Source: Prorocentrum cordatum (Eukaryota > Sar > Dinophyceae > Prorocentrales > Prorocentraceae). From it: a DNA stretch of 64,000 nucleotides. This document shows, piece by piece, positions 10,601 to 23,280 of this stretch. The notes below the pieces were generated by a model. It was given only the letters and a program-made list of their open reading frames with translations. It was not told the DNA's origin and did not search any database. Every line of letters starts with the position of its first letter. The stretch's first letter is position 1. Location: contig CAUYUJ010000675.1 of the NCBI GenBank assembly GCA_963575745.1, positions 1 to 64,000 on the forward strand, given 5' to 3'. The position numbers were made by a program, and so were the translations under genes.

Positions 10601-10755
10601 CCAGAGGCGGGAAACTGGGACACACAAACAAATACACACAAATAAAAAGATTCCCCATATTTTCCTATATTTTCTGGGTTTTTGTCTTCCCCACCACTTC
10701 CCGTATTTTCCCATATTTTCTGGGAAATCGACGATTAATTGTGTCTGTGTGTTTT
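10601..10755 (-). mobile_element. SINE-like dispersed repeat, copy 1
   Basis: Read on the - strand it starts with ACACACAGACACAATTAATC, continues through repeated AAAATATGGGAAAATA-type segments and ends in a TGTGTGTCCCAG-like tail. The same sequence occurs at 38401 and 53578 on the + strand. No clear target duplication is seen at this copy. 10756-11120 holds nothing recognisable. Confidence 0.8.
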
Positions 10756-11030
10756 TTTCCCTCCTGAACTTAGTCCCTCGCATCGCTTTGCTTTGCTGGG
10801 ACCGCCCGAAGAAGAAACTCAGTAGACCCCCCCAAGCACAGAAAGCCACTAAACAAAGGTGGCCCGTCGCACTGATGGGCTGGGCTCGCCAGTGAAGAAA
10901 GTGACTGGGAATTTCTAGCCCTCACCCAAATGACATTTTACCAGCGTGGGCCTTGAGTAGTGAGATGTTGCCCTGTGGATGCGAAAGCTATGTGCTGTGA
11001 ACTATGTGGAATGATTAATTTCTGTTCGCA

Positions 11031-11105
11031 ATGAGTTGTCCACTCCACTGCTCGCGCAAACATCCCACCCACCCACCCGCAACTTGGTTTGCAAAATCTC
11101 TTAAG
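11031..11105. repeat. Dispersed block of the 11-20 kb repeat family
   Basis: A segment reading roughly CCACTGCTCGCGCAA, then a run of CCCACCC, then CAACTTGGTTTGCAAA. Diverged copies lie near 14745, 16070, 17440 and 19027, and mark a kilobase-scale degenerate repeat. Confidence 0.65.
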
Positions 11106-11142
11106 ACCGTGACGGTGGGTACCACATGGCACTTGGCAACAA

Positions 11143-11655
11143 CAGCGACGCCGACGACGACAGCGACAACGACGATGACGACGCCGCCGACAACGACTAC
11201 GACGGCACCGACGACGTCTCCAACGACTTCGACGACGCCGACAACGACGACGACGACGACGGCGACACCGACGACGACGACGACGACACCGACGCCGACG
11301 ACGACGACGATGACAACGACGACGACGATGACGACGCCGATAACAACGATATCGACGACACCGACGACGACGACGTCAACGACGCCGACGACGACGACGA
11401 CGACGACGGCGGCGACGACGACGACGCCGACGTCGACGACGACGAAGTCGACAACGACGCCGACGCCGACGACGACGACGAAGACGACGACGACGTCGCC
11501 AACGAAGACAACGAGGAAGGAGGGAGGACGACGACGACGACGACGACGACAACGACGAGGGAGGAGGGAGGACGGCGACGACGCGAACGACGAAGAAGGA
11601 GGAAGGACGGCGACGCCGACGACGACAACGACGAGGGAGGAGGGAAAACGACGAC

Positions 11656-11689
<34 letters not shown>

Positions 11690-11925
11690 ACGAAAGAGGA
11701 GGGACGACGACGAGACGCCGACGACGACGACGACGACGACGAGGGAGGAGGAGGAAGGACGACCACGGCGACAACGACGACGGAAACGACCACGACGCCA
11801 AAGAGGACGACGACGACGAACACGAGGAAAGACAGAGGACGACGTAGGCGACGACGGCGACAACGACGCGGGAGGAGGGAGGACGGCGACGACGACGACG
11901 ACGAACGACGACGCAAGAGCGCGCG
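11143..11925. repeat. GAC trinucleotide array with GGA interruptions
   Basis: About 780 bp of (GAC)n with AAC, GCC and GAGGGAGG interruptions. It is open in several frames (poly-Asp, poly-Thr, poly-Val), which is not evidence of coding. Confidence 0.95.
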
Positions 11926-11929
11926 CGCA

Positions 11930-12560
11930 CGCTTTTGTTGAAAATCCGTGTTGCGAAACCTTATGTTTTTGTAGGTTTTTTGGACAACCCGATTTTGAAA
12001 TCCTTCCGAAACCGCTGGGTTTTGAAGGTTTTCGGCATACGCGCGCGACGGCACACGCGCAAGTGCGTTCGACAGATTTCGACATGAGCGCGCGCGAAGC
12101 CCGTTTGGTAGCATTTTGTGAAAATCTTGAAAAACTTATGGTTTTCCTGAGATTTCGCAAGAGCTCGCGCGGAAGTTTTTTTAGCAACTCTGTGTTGCGA
12201 AACCCTGTGTTTTTGTATTTTTTGTTTTGGGGAATCTCGATTGCGAACTCCTTCCCGCACCGAAAGTTTTTGAAGGATTTCGGCATGCGCGCGCGACGAC
12301 GCGCGCGTGTGCACTTCGTCTCTTTTTTTGCAAGGGATTCGCGAAAAAGTGCTATGCTAGAAGAGAAAATGTCACCGCATTGTGTTTTTTTTACCAGGGA
12401 ACCTCAGGGGGGGAAACCGGCCTAGCTGGGATGGTATGATTTCATATTTCGGATGGGCGAGTGTGCAGAATAAATGATCCAGGGTCGAGGGCCCACGGGC
12501 CCCCCCCCCCAGATGGTATGGTCTCAGGATTCCTCGGGCCCCCCCCCCCCAGATGGTATG
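11930..12560. other. Diverged repeat DNA, no gene
   Basis: Internally repetitive: the phrases GAAAATCCGTGTTGCGAAACC and TTGAAGGTTTTCGGCATACG recur around 11940, 12020, 12185 and 12270. It ends in two tandem copies of a 60-bp segment with a long C run and AGATGGTATGGTC (12495-12565). The unit resembles blocks near 15.6, 17.1 and 19.7 kb. Confidence 0.6.
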
Positions 12561-12567
12561 GTCCCAG

Positions 12568-12568
12568 A

Positions 12569-12630
<62 letters not shown>

Positions 12631-12658
12631 TCACGACGACGACAGCTGCGACGACGGC

Positions 12659-12691
<33 letters not shown>

Positions 12692-12908
12692 CACGACGAC
12701 GACAACGACGGCTGCGGCGGCGACGACGCCGGCGACGACCACGACGATGACGACGACGACGGCGACGACGACGATGACGACGACGACGACGATGACGACG
12801 ACGACGATGACGACGACGACGACGACGAGGACGACGAGGACGACGAGGACGACGAGGACGACGAGGACGACGAGGACGACGAGGACGACGACGACGACGA
12901 CGACCTCT
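12568..12908. repeat. GAC/GAG-GAC trinucleotide array
   Basis: About 340 bp of (GAC)n ending in (GAGGAC)n. The flank (12909-13140) has two tandem copies of an ACCACCACA-ACACCAC-ACGTCCACAGGGG unit and long G runs. Confidence 0.95.
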
Positions 12909-13145
12909 GAACCACCACAGCGCCACACCACATCCACAGGGGGGGGGAGGGGGCACCGCAGTGCAACACCACGCCACGCCCACCCCTGAACCACCACAAC
13001 ACCACACCACGTCCACAGGGGGGGGGGAACCGCAGCGCAGCACCACGCCACGCCCACAGGGGTGGGCGGGGGGGACCATCGCGCGGGGGGGGGGCGGGGG
13101 GCCCAATGGCATCAGCATTGGGGGGGGGGGGGCCAAACCCTGGAC

Positions 13146-13147
<2 letters not shown>

Positions 13148-13182
<35 letters not shown>
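13148..13182. repeat. AT dinucleotide microsatellite
   Basis: Pure (AT)n about 35 bp long. Confidence 0.95.
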
Positions 13183-13304
13183 GAAATCGTACTATCCCAG
13201 GGGGAACCGATAAGTCCGGGGGGGTAGAGTCTATTCTCTTTTTAGAAAGGAGAGTCAGTGTGGTGCGAGCTGTCCGGTGCAAGCTGTGGCCCAGTAGATA
13301 CATG

Positions 13305-13905
13305 GCATAATCTGCTGGAGCGGCTTTCCCTCGTCAGAGTTGGGTGCTGGAACCAACGCCTTGCGCGGCTGGAACGACCGTCCCTCGCAATTAACAGTTG
13401 CGTGCTGGAGTCCATCCTCCTCGGCGGCGTGCTCTTGTGGAACGACGTCGCCTCGTCGGGCATGAGGTGCTGGAACCCGCGCCGTGGGCTGCTGGAACCA
13501 CTGCCCCTCGCCAGACCTTGGCGCTGGAGCCCGCCCTCCTTGACGGCGCACATCTCCTGCTGGAACCACTCTCCGTCGTGGGCCTTGGGCGATGGAGCCG
13601 CGCGGCGCCGAGGATTTCAAAACGCAAGTGAAGGCCGGGGGCCCATGCACTGCGATTGCGCCCCGCCCTCGCGCGGCGGCAGTCCGCGCGCGCGAGCGCG
13701 CGCGTTCGTGCGCGCGCGCGAGTGCACGGGCGCGAGCGCGAGCTCGAGTCCGAGCGCGAGCCCGGGCCCGAACGCGAACTGGAGACCGAGCCTGAGCCCG
13801 AACCCCGTCCGGAGGGCGCGCGCGCGCGTTTGTGCGCGCTTCCGATATGCCGACGCGCGAACAATATTTGCACGACCAGCAATATACACTTGACTGGCTT
13901 GTGCG
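13305..13905. repeat. Large direct repeat, copy 1
   Basis: A block of GCTGGAACC(C/A)AC units (13310-13600), then a GC-rich block with CGCGAGC motifs ending in CTTCCGATATGCCGAC (13630-13860). The same two blocks in the same order recur at about 14020-14250 and 14460-14690, an offset near 850 bp. Confidence 0.75.
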
Positions 13906-14014
13906 GTGAATATTTTGCAGGTGAAATTTTGACGAACTGTTGAAGGGTTCGTGGCTGGGGTGCGGGCCGCCGCTCTAGCTGCCTCTTCAGAGGACAGCTT
14001 GCCCGCCTTGTCGG

Positions 14015-14735
14015 CATACTCTGCCGACTGGGATACTGGAGCCCACGCCTTGGGCTGCTGGAGGTGCTGTCCCTAGCGCAAATTGGGCGCTGGAGCACAT
14101 CCTTCTTGACGGCCTACTCTGCTGGAACGACTTTGCATCGCAAAACGTGAATGCTGGAACCCACGCTCCGGGTTCCTGGAACCACTGTCCCTCGTAATAT
14201 TGGGCGCTGGGGCCCACCCTTCTCAACGGTCTAATCTGATGGAACCACTTCCCTCAATGTAAATGCGGGGCTGGGCCGCGCCCCGTTCGGGGCCCTAACA
14301 CGCACGCGCATGCATGCACATATATACATATGTATATATATATATATATTCATACATACATACTTACATACATGTACATATGTATATATATGTATATATA
14401 AATGTTTGTGTATATATGTACACATGTATACACATAGGTATATATATATATATATAAGGTCGGGGGAGCGGGACCCAGGGGCGGGCGCCCTAGCATTGCA
14501 GCTGCGCATCGCCCCAAAACGGGGGCAGTCCGCGCGCGTGCTCGCAAATATTCGGGCGCGATCGCGAGCCCGAGCCCGAGCGCGAGCCCGACCCCGACCG
14601 AGCTTGAGACCAAGCCCGAGCCCGATCCCCATCTGGAAGGCGCGCGCGCGCGTTCCTGCGCGCTCTTCCGATATGCCGACATGCGCTCAATATGAACCTG
14701 CAAAATTCACCTGATCGAAATGTGTTGCCAAATCG
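14015..14735. repeat. Large direct repeat, copy 2, with AT-rich insert
   Basis: Second copy of the block pair at 13305-13905. Between the blocks, 14310-14458 is a (TATA/CATA)n tract that copy 1 lacks. No gene. Confidence 0.75.
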
Positions 14736-17700
14736 TGAGTCCTCAACTCCACTGCTCGCGCAATCCCCCCACTCCCCCACCCGCTACTTCGCTTGCGAAG
14801 CCCGCGCCCCGGGGCGCTCGCGCGCGCCCCCCCCCCCCCTGGCGCGACCAAGAAGACAAGTACGAGGGCCCGGATTGTCAACGCAACGCAGCAGCACTCT
14901 AGAAGCAGCTGGGCTAAAATGCTCAGCACCTGCACTGGAATAGCCCGCGGCGCCGCGGCGCGGCTAGATCAACCGCTCGCAGCTGATTCAACCCCCCCGC
15001 ATTGCACTTGAGGACCGGGCGCGCACATTCCCACCAGTACCATTGTACTCAGGTACTAGGCATACTGCAGTCACCAGAGGCCAGGGGCTCCAATGGCAAG
15101 GCGCGCGCGGAGGAAGGAGAGAAATCCGCGCGCCGCCAACGGCCCGCAGCTCAACAGGGCGCCGCGAAGAAGAGGCCTCCGCGGAAGGAAGAAAAGAGAC
15201 CAGGCTGGGGGGTCGTGGGCCCAGGCGCGCGAAAGGGAGGTGCTGCCGCGGCGCCGACGACGGTCGCGGCGAGGAGGCGCGCGCGCGGAATTCCAAGAAC
15301 CGCGGCAAACTTTCTCATGAAAAGCATATGTAATTTCATGCGTTGCCGAAGAATTCCATGTTGAAATCATTCGAATTCCACAGATGTTGAAATGATTTCG
15401 ACGCGCTCGCGCGGCGGCGCGCGCGAATGGCCCGCATTGCATCAAATGGCGCGGAGTCGCGCGCTGCATCGCGGCGGGCGCGCCGCGCGGCGAGATTGCT
15501 AAAATCCCTCGCCCCCCCCCCCCCCCCCCCCCCCATCCCCCGCGATTGCAACGCGTGCGCGCGGGCGGAGACTGCGCCAGATCTGCGATGGGAACCCCGC
15601 AAAGGATGTGCGTCCATAGTTTGAAATCCTCGCAGGACTTGCGCGCTTGGTCTGATGCGCGCTCGCGCGCACTTCATGCCTTTGTTCTTCTGCGAGCGAT
15701 TATTGGCGAATCTCTCGCGGTAAAGAAAAGCGCTTGCATTGCATTTTTGGGCAGGGATGAAGGAGGGGAGGGGGGGGAGGTCAGTTTGGCTGGGATGGCG
15801 CGATTTCACGCGCGACATGAACGACGAGGCAAAGTCACGCGCCAGTTGCAGCGCCACAAGGGCGCCGATAAGTCGGGGGGGAGAGGGCGGCAGAGTCTGT
15901 CGTGCTTTTGGAAGGAGAGCATAGGCGGCGCAAGCAACGTGATGAAAGTTACGCGGCATGAGCCATCTGGCGAGAGCTACGCGTTACAAGATATGTGGCG
16001 CAAATAAGCAGGCTGAAGCTGACTTGACAACTCACGAGTTCAACGTTTGCCAACTCATGAACTGTCGACCTCGCAGCTCGCGCAGTCATCGCCCCCCCGC
16101 CCCCAACCGCAACTTGGTTTGCAGAGCCCGCGCGGCGGCGACTGCGACCAATTCTCGGCCATGGCCGGCGCATCTGCGAGGCCGGCCCGGCGCGCTCGAG
16201 CCCGCGCGCGGAGCGGCCGTCTGGCTCGACGCAGCCGATGCAGCCGCGATGGCGCTTGCCGATGGCAGCGCCCCCGCGCGCGTCAAAAGCCGCGCTGGCG
16301 CGCGGACAACTCCACGCGGGCTGGACGGCTGGGCGCGCGCGGCGCGGCGATGACCTCGACAGCGGCGTCGGCGAGCATGATGGCGGCGACGGGCGCGGCG
16401 ATGGCGACGACGGCGGCGGGGCCAAAGACGGCGCTGACGCCGGCGACGGCGACCGCGATGAGGATGTCCATGTGTCGAAAGATACTGGCGATAGTGCTTG
16501 AGTGACGATGGCAGCGATGGCGGCGTTTGTCTGCGATGCTGATGATGGATGATGACGGTGATGATGATGATAGGATGGCGATGGCAATGGTGAGGATGAT
16601 GATGATAAGAAGATGATGGAGATGATTATGACGACAATGATGACGACGACGATGATGACGATGATGATGTTGCTGTGATGCGGCGGTGCCGATAAGGGCC
16701 GCGGCGACGAAGCGCGCGCGTAGAAGTCCAAGAACCCCAGCAAGATTTCGGCTGACAACTGCATGGCTGTCCGTGCGCTTGCGGAGCTCCAGTTTGACGT
16801 GGTTCGCAAACGAATGGCTCTGAAAGAAGTTTTCGGCGTGCTCGCGAGGCGGCGCGCGCGCGGCCCGCGCGGTCTCATTGGGCGCGGGCTCGCCCGCTCG
16901 GCGCGCGCCGGATCAGCGAGGACGAACCGCGCGGTGAGAAGAGCACGCGGGCGCTGGGCGACATTCCTAAACTCGCAAGGTTGTCCTCAGATTTCGGCGA
17001 CTGCGCGCGGGCAGAAAAGTTGGCGCGATCTGCTATGAGAACGAACGACTGAACTAACGCATCGGTTTCGTGTGTTTATGTTGGCATCCTCGCAGAACTT
17101 GCGCGCTTGGTCTGATTCTGACACGCGGGGGCGCGGGGCTCTGCGCCGTTTCCCGCGATGCATTATTGAAAGCACATACTGCGCGAGGAACGCGCGCAGA
17201 AATGGCATCCATTGACAGGGGTGAAGGGGGGCGACGCCCGGCCGAGCTGGGGCAACATGAGCGATGGGGCAGGACCCTGCGCACGACGCAGCGCCCCGCG
17301 GGGCGCCGATATGTCCTGGGGGGAGGGTGGAAGAATCGACTCTTCCCTCGAAAGGAGAACTTCTGTGGCGCGAGCTACGCGGCGCGAAATACGCGGCGCA
17401 GTGCAAATATCGCATTCCCCCCTGCAGTGCGCGAAGCCGTCGAGTCCAACGCCCCCGCGAACATCTCGCCCCCCGCCCGCAGCTCGGCCGGCAAAGACCA
17501 TGCGGCCGCGATGGCGGCCAGTGATCGGCACTTTCCAGCGCGCCCGCGGCCGCGCAAGCGCGCGCTCTCGCGCGCGGGGGGGCCAGCGGGCGCGACGCAA
17601 CCGATGCGGCTGCGACGGCGCTTGCCGACGGAAACGCCCCAGCGGGCCCCGATGGCGGCGCTGGCGCGCGGGCGCTTCAGCGCGGGCCGGCGGCTCGGGC

Positions 17701-18140
17701 GGGCGCGGCGCCGCGGCGACGTCGGCGCGGCTGCGATTGCGATCGCTAATTGGCCGCGGGTGGCGCCTCTGCGCGAGCGCGCTGGCGCAAGCGCGCTCTC
17801 GCGCGAGCGGTCAGCCGGTTCGGCGCGACCGATGCGGCCGCGACGGCGCTTGCCGACGGGCGCGCCCCAGCGCGCCTCGGAGGCAGCGGCGGGGCGCGGG
17901 CGCTTCAGCGCGGGCCGGTGACTCGGGCGAGAGCGACACCGCGATGACGTCGACAACGGCGGCAACGCCGATGAAAGTAGCGACAGCGGCGGCGATGATG
18001 ACGGAGGCGACAGAAAGGCCAATGACAGCGCCGACGCTGGCGACGACGATGACGATGACGATGCCCATGCGTCGGCGATGGCAGCGACTGCGATCATGCT
18101 GGCGGCAATGGCAGAGACTGGCGATCATGCTGGCGGCAAT
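14736..18140. other. GC-rich degenerate repeat region, no gene recognised
   Basis: CGCG-rich DNA with diverged copies of the CTCGCGCAA...GCAAA block (14745, 16070, 17440), a 20-C run at 15514-15533 and GCGATGGCGGCGAC-type triplet tracts (16340-16680, 17940-18140). Open frames here have no recognisable domain and probably reflect high G+C. Confidence 0.55.
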
Positions 18141-18143
18141 GCG

Positions 18144-18390
18144 CTTCAACGATCTTCAGCGCGGGTCGGCGGCTCGGGCGGGCGCGGCGGCATGAGCGCG
18201 TCGGCAACAGCGACAATGGCGATGCTGATAGCATATAATAGCGATGGTGGCGGCGACAATGGCGGCGGCGACGGCAAGGTAAATGACGGCGCCGATGCTG
18301 GTGACGACGACGATAGTGATGCCCATATATCAGTGTGTGATTGACTGATGACGGAAAAAATGGCGGCGATTGGCGATGACGGCAACGGCG
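18144..18390. repeat. Direct repeat pair, copy 1 (offset 1,126 bp)
   Basis: Begins CTTCAACGATCTTCAGCGCG and runs through GATAGTGATGCCCATATATC to GAAAAAATGGCGGCGATTGG. Closely matched at 19270-19498. Confidence 0.85.
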
Positions 18391-19269
18391 GTGATGCGCT
18401 GGCGCCGACGCGGGCGATGGCGAGGGCGTGCGCGCGCAAGAAATCAGGCAACCTTGTCGCTGAACCACGCATGGTTCCCCATCTGCATCTGCAGAGCCAC
18501 GTCTTCACACTCTTCGATGACGAGTGGATTGGGAAGGATTCCGACACGCGCGCGCGGCGGCGCGAGCGTGGCCCGCGCGGTATCATGCGACGCGGATGCC
18601 TTCGCCGGGTGCATGCTAGATCAACGCAAATGTCACGCGTGGTAAAATGAGAGTGCGGGTTCTGGACAGGATTGCTGGAACCATATGGTTTTCTCATGCT
18701 TTCAGCAGGGAAGGACATGTGTAATTTTGCAGATGCAAGCATCAAGGCTTGTACACGTTGAAATTGCAGCGTTTGCATAACTACCGTGTTTCGCATGATG
18801 TTGACACGTGCGCGCGCGTGGACCTTGTACCCCTTTATCTGGAACGTTCTCGTGGTATAAACTTTGCGCGCGCGAATAATGATATCTCACAAGGGCGACG
18901 AGGGGGGTCGAAACCGGCTGGCCCAGGATGGGACATTCAGCGATGGGGCCGCAACATATGTAAATTACCGCGTCCCACGGACGACCCGGGAAGAACGGTG
19001 GTAGAGTTGACTCTATATTTTGAACAATTGTCAACTCCGTTGCTCGCGCAATCATCCCACCATCCCACCCGTGACCTGTCTTGCAAACCAATGCGGCCGC
19101 GATGGCGGTGACTGCTTGGCATTGGCTGGCACATCTCTACGGGCGCGGTGGCGCGCGCAAGCTCGCGCGCAGAGCGGCCAGCTGGTTTCGCACGGCTGTT
19201 GCGGCTGCGACGGCGCTTGCCAACGGAAACTTCCAAGCGGGCCGCGCAGGCAGCGCTTTCACGCGGGCG

Positions 19270-19498
19270 CTTCAACGATCTTCAGCGCGGGTCGGCGGGC
19301 GGTTGCGGTGTCATGAGCACGTCGGCAACGGCGACAATGGCGATGATAATAGCATATGATCGCTATGGTGGTGGCGACAGTGGCGGTGACGACGGCAAGG
19401 TAAATGACGGCGCCAATGCTGGTGACGACGACGATAGTGATGCCCATATATCAGTGTGTGATTGACTGATGACGGAGAAAATGGCGGCGATTGGCAAT
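19270..19498. repeat. Direct repeat pair, copy 2
   Basis: Copy of 18144-18390 with scattered substitutions, preserving CAGTGTGTGATTGACTGATG. The DNA between and after the copies, to about 20300, is unassigned degenerate repeat with no gene. Confidence 0.85.
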
Positions 19499-20326
19499 GG
19501 GGGTAGCGGCGGTGATGCGATGGCGCTGGTGCAGGTGATGGCGAGGAAATGTGCGCGCAAATATGGTTTTGGAAACATTCCGACACGCGCGCATGGCGGC
19601 GCGCGCGTGGGCCGCATGGTTCTAGTTGACACGGATCCGCGCACTGGGCGCATGCTAAATCAACGGCCATGCAACGCGTACTGAAAAGGGCTTGCGACGA
19701 GAGCGCTGAAACCGCATGGCTTCCTCACGATTTCAACACATTCGCGCGGGCAGACAATCTGCAATACTTGCAATGAAAGAAACCAAAGGGTTCTTGATGC
19801 AACAAAGAAACTACGCAACGCGTGCCCGCTGCAGCTTACCATGCGCACTCGCGTGTGGACTTTGCGCGTTGCGCTGCAAGGGGTTACTGGACAAACACGT
19901 TCGAACACGAACGAATGCGAGCGCATACGCGCAGGGGAGTAGACCCCAGCTGGCCAGGGACGGTCGGTCAGGTGGGATATCAGAGCGTGAATTACCTACC
20001 CCGCTTTCGCTTCCAGGCAAAACCAAGCCATACCACGCGCCTCCTCGTCAAACGGCCTGACCAGTACAGTCTGCAATTTGGAATCGTTTGGTATCTCTTG
20101 GAAGCGAGGGTGGTCAAACGCGAGGTAGGTTTGTTTTCCCCCGAGAATAGGAACGACGCGGTAGAGTCATGTGCTAACTGCACTACGGAAGCGGGGGCGC
20201 TTAGCCGCGGGGGGGAGAGCGGTGCGCATCGTGCTTCTTCTGGCCGGAGAACGTGTGCAGTGCAGCGTATGCGGTGTGAGCCATTTCGTCAGAGGAACGA
20301 AAAAACACACACACACAAACATAAAC

Positions 20327-20450
20327 TTTTGGCGCTCCGCGCGGACTTCTCGGATCTGCGCCGAAACCCCCTCCCTGGCGCGCGGAGCGCGCCAGGGGCG
20401 GCGCTGGAGGCGCCGCCAGGGAGGACCGACGGGACGACCCGAAAACCTTG
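20327..20450. mobile_element. Foldback MITE family F1, copy 1 (degraded right end)
   Basis: Left end TTTTGGCGCTCCGCGCGGAC and an inner palindromic core CTGGCGCGCGGAGCGCGCCAG match the family at 22623, 23181, 24243 and 42890. The right terminus has diverged. Confidence 0.7.
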
Positions 20451-20652
20451 AAACGCGAGCCCGACGTGCGATTATCCTCGCGCGTGGCGCGGGTGAACCC
20501 GATGACCGCTGGAGGCCCCGCCTCCTGGAGGTCGCATCGCGCTGCCTGGAGCAGGTCCGCGGCTGCGAGCCGCGACCCGCCCTGCTGGAAGAGGAGGAGA
20601 GAGCGGCACGAGCACACACCGGGCGCGTGCTGACATGAGCGACGACAAGAAA

Positions 20653-21232
20653 CCTCCTCCTCCTCCTCGTCCTCCTCCTCCTCCTCCTCTACCTCCTCCT
20701 CCTCCTCCTCCTCCTCCTCCTCCTCCTCCTCCTCCTCCTCCTCCTCCTCCTCCTCCTCCTCCTCCTCCTCCTCCTCCTCCTCCTCCTCCTCCTCCTCCCC
20801 CCTCCTCTCCCCTCCTCCCTCCCTCCCCCTCTCCCTCCCCCCCTCTCCCCCCCCCTCCCCCTCCCCCTCCCCCTCCCCCTCCCCCCTCCTCGTCCTCCTC
20901 CTCCGCCTCCTCCTCCTCCTCCGCCTCCTCCTCCTCCTGCTCCTCCTCCTCCTCCTCCGCCTCCTCCTCCTCTCCATCCTCCATATCCTCCTCCATATCC
21001 CTCATCCTCCATATCCTCCATATCCTCCTCCTCCTCCTCCTCCTCCTCCTCCTCCTCCTCCTCCTCCTCCTCCTGCTCCTCCTCCCTCCTCCTCGCTCCT
21101 CCTCCTGCCTCCTCCTCCTCCTCCTCCTCCTCCTCCTCCTCCTCCTCCTCCTCCTCCTCTCCTCCTCCTCCTCCCCTCCTCCTCCTCCTCCTCCTCCTCC
21201 TCCTCCTCTTCTGCTTCTGCTTTTTCTTCGTC
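20653..21232. repeat. CCT trinucleotide array
   Basis: About 580 bp of (CCT)n with CCATAT and CCCT interruptions. Confidence 0.95.
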
Positions 21233-21235
21233 GTC

Positions 21236-21416
21236 TTCTTATTAGTCTTATTAGTATCCTTATTACTATTATTCTTATTCGTATTCTTATTATTATTCGT
21301 ATTATTATTGTTATTATTATTATTATTATTAGTATTATTGTTATTATTATTACTTTTATTATTATTATTAGTTGTATTATTACTATCAGTATTCTTATTA
21401 ATAGTACTATTATTAT

Positions 21417-21472
<56 letters not shown>

Positions 21473-21900
21473 GTATAAGTTTTATCATTATTATTAGTGT
21501 TATTGTTACTATTATTATTGATATTTCTATTACTAGTATTATTATTATGAAATTTAGTACTAATATTGCTATTATTCTTCGTCTTATTATTATTAGTATT
21601 CGTCTTATTATTAGCAGTCGCCTTATTATTATGCTTAGTATTAGTCTTAGTAGTATGAGTATTCTTATTATTATTCTTACTATTGCTATTTAGTATTATT
21701 ATGATTCCTGTTATGATGAGTATTAGCATTATTATTACTCGTATTATTACTAGTAGTGTTCGTGTTAGTATTATTCGTATTGTCAGTCGTAGTATCATTC
21801 GTATTATTATTTGTGTTAGTAGTGATATTAATGTTATTCTTGTTGCTATTATTATGAATTTTATGATGATTATGCTTATTGTTATTAGTATTATTAATAT
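21236..21900. repeat. ATT/ACT-rich trinucleotide array
   Basis: About 660 bp of (ATT)n with AGT, CGT and a pure (ACT)n block at 21417-21473. A sharp A+T island between two C-rich arrays. Confidence 0.95.
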
Positions 21901-22158
21901 TCCTCCTCATCCTCCTCCTCCTCCTCCTCCTCCTCCCCCTCCTCCTCCCCCCTCCCCCCTCCTCCCCTCCCCCTCCCTCCCCCCTCCCCCTCCCCCTCCT
22001 CCTCCTCCTCCTCTCCCTCCTCCTCCCTCCGTCCTCTCCTCGTCCTCGTCCTCGTCCTCGTCCTTGTCTTCCTTACCCTCCTCCTCCATATCCTCCTCCT
22101 CCATATCCAGATCCTCCTCCTCCTCCTCATCCTCCCCTCCCCCTCCCCCCTCCTCTTC
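21901..22158. repeat. CCT trinucleotide array
   Basis: (CCT)n with CCCCT and CGTCCT variants. 22159-22620 is GC-rich with no recognised gene. Confidence 0.95.
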
Positions 22159-22622
22159 CTACCTGACTTCGCGCATCACGCCCCGCGATGCGCGACTGTC
22201 TTCGCGCCCTCGCGCCGCCCCCCCCACCCCCCTGGAGAAGGACAGCCGCTCTGGTGCTTTTCTTCGCGCCCCTGCGGGTGACCTAGGGCGCGCGCGAACA
22301 TGTGCAACGAGAAGAAACGGGTCTTACGCAAGAAGGCTCAGCAACTTTACGCCGCGGATTGCGCGGGCCGGCAACGCGGCACGCCACATTGGAACCGAGA
22401 GCGCGCTTCCGCGCGACCTTGCGCGCGATTGGCAGCGCAATCGGCCCTGCTTTCTTCGTCCGGCGCTCGCATGGACTTCGGATCCGTGGAGCTGGCGTGT
22501 GGGCGCCGGGTCCACGGATCAGGGCAGGCATCCTGGCAACATGAGGCCAAGTGCCGCCTGACCTGGCGACGGAGCGGGCGCCTTCATCCATGTGTTGCGC
22601 TTCTAGAAACGTAAACAAATAC

Positions 22623-22760
22623 TTTTGGCGCTCCGTGCGGATTTCTTGGATCTGCGCTGGACCCCCCTCCCGGGAGCGAGGAGCGCGCCAGGGGCGGCGC
22701 CAGAGGCGCCGCCGGGGGGGCCCAGCGCGGATCCGAGAAATCCGCGCGGAGCGCCAAAGG
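22623..22760. mobile_element. Foldback MITE family F1, copy 2
   Basis: About 44-bp terminal inverted repeats with a few mismatches. The left end is TTTTGGCGCTCCGTGCGGAT and the right-end complement CTTTGGCGCTCCGCGCGGAT; both continue through TTTCTTGGATCTGCGCTGG-like sequence. The GC-rich core itself folds (GGCGCC pairs). 22761-23180 has no recognised gene. Confidence 0.85.
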
Positions 22761-23180
22761 TTTCTGTGTATGGCGTTTTTTTTTCTGATTCGAGCTTCCT
22801 CAAATGTGCAGTCAAAAACCCCAATAAGGACGCGCGGTAAGGACGCAAGACCCTTGGAGGCCGACGCTGGGATTTTTGTTGGGGCGGCGGACGACGAAAA
22901 CCCCAAGGACGCAAGAGCAAGGAAGAGCAAGGACGCAAGGGTACTCCAGATTTCGTAATAAAGGGAGGGGGGTCTCACTTCGGGGGGGGTCTCTTCCAGG
23001 CTATCTTGGAGGGCCTGGGGGGGTCTGGGGACGATGTTTTGGAGGGTTCTCCCACGGGGGAGGTCTGAAATGGCTTGTCTTGGAGGGTCCAGACCCCCTC
23101 CCTTTTATTACGGAATCCAGGGTACCCTGGGCAAAGTCGCGCGTCCCTATTAGGGTTCTTGACCGTGTGAACATCAGCGC

Positions 23181-23280
23181 TCGGAGGTCCGCGCGGATGT
23201 CTTGGGCCGGCGGCGGACCCCCCGCCCTCCGGCGCGCGCAGCGCGCCAGGGACCGCCAAGAAGTCCGCGCGGACCTCCGA
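23181..23280. mobile_element. Foldback MITE family F1, copy 3
   Basis: Ends are TCGGAGGTCCGCGCGGA and its complement, with the GGCGCGC...GCGCGCC core. Same family as 24243-24441. Confidence 0.85.

Noticed and set aside
11143-12908. Long poly-Asp, poly-Thr, poly-Val and poly-Arg frames as genes
   Set aside because: Pure (GAC)n is open in several frames on both strands; there is no non-repetitive coding and no codon-usage signal.
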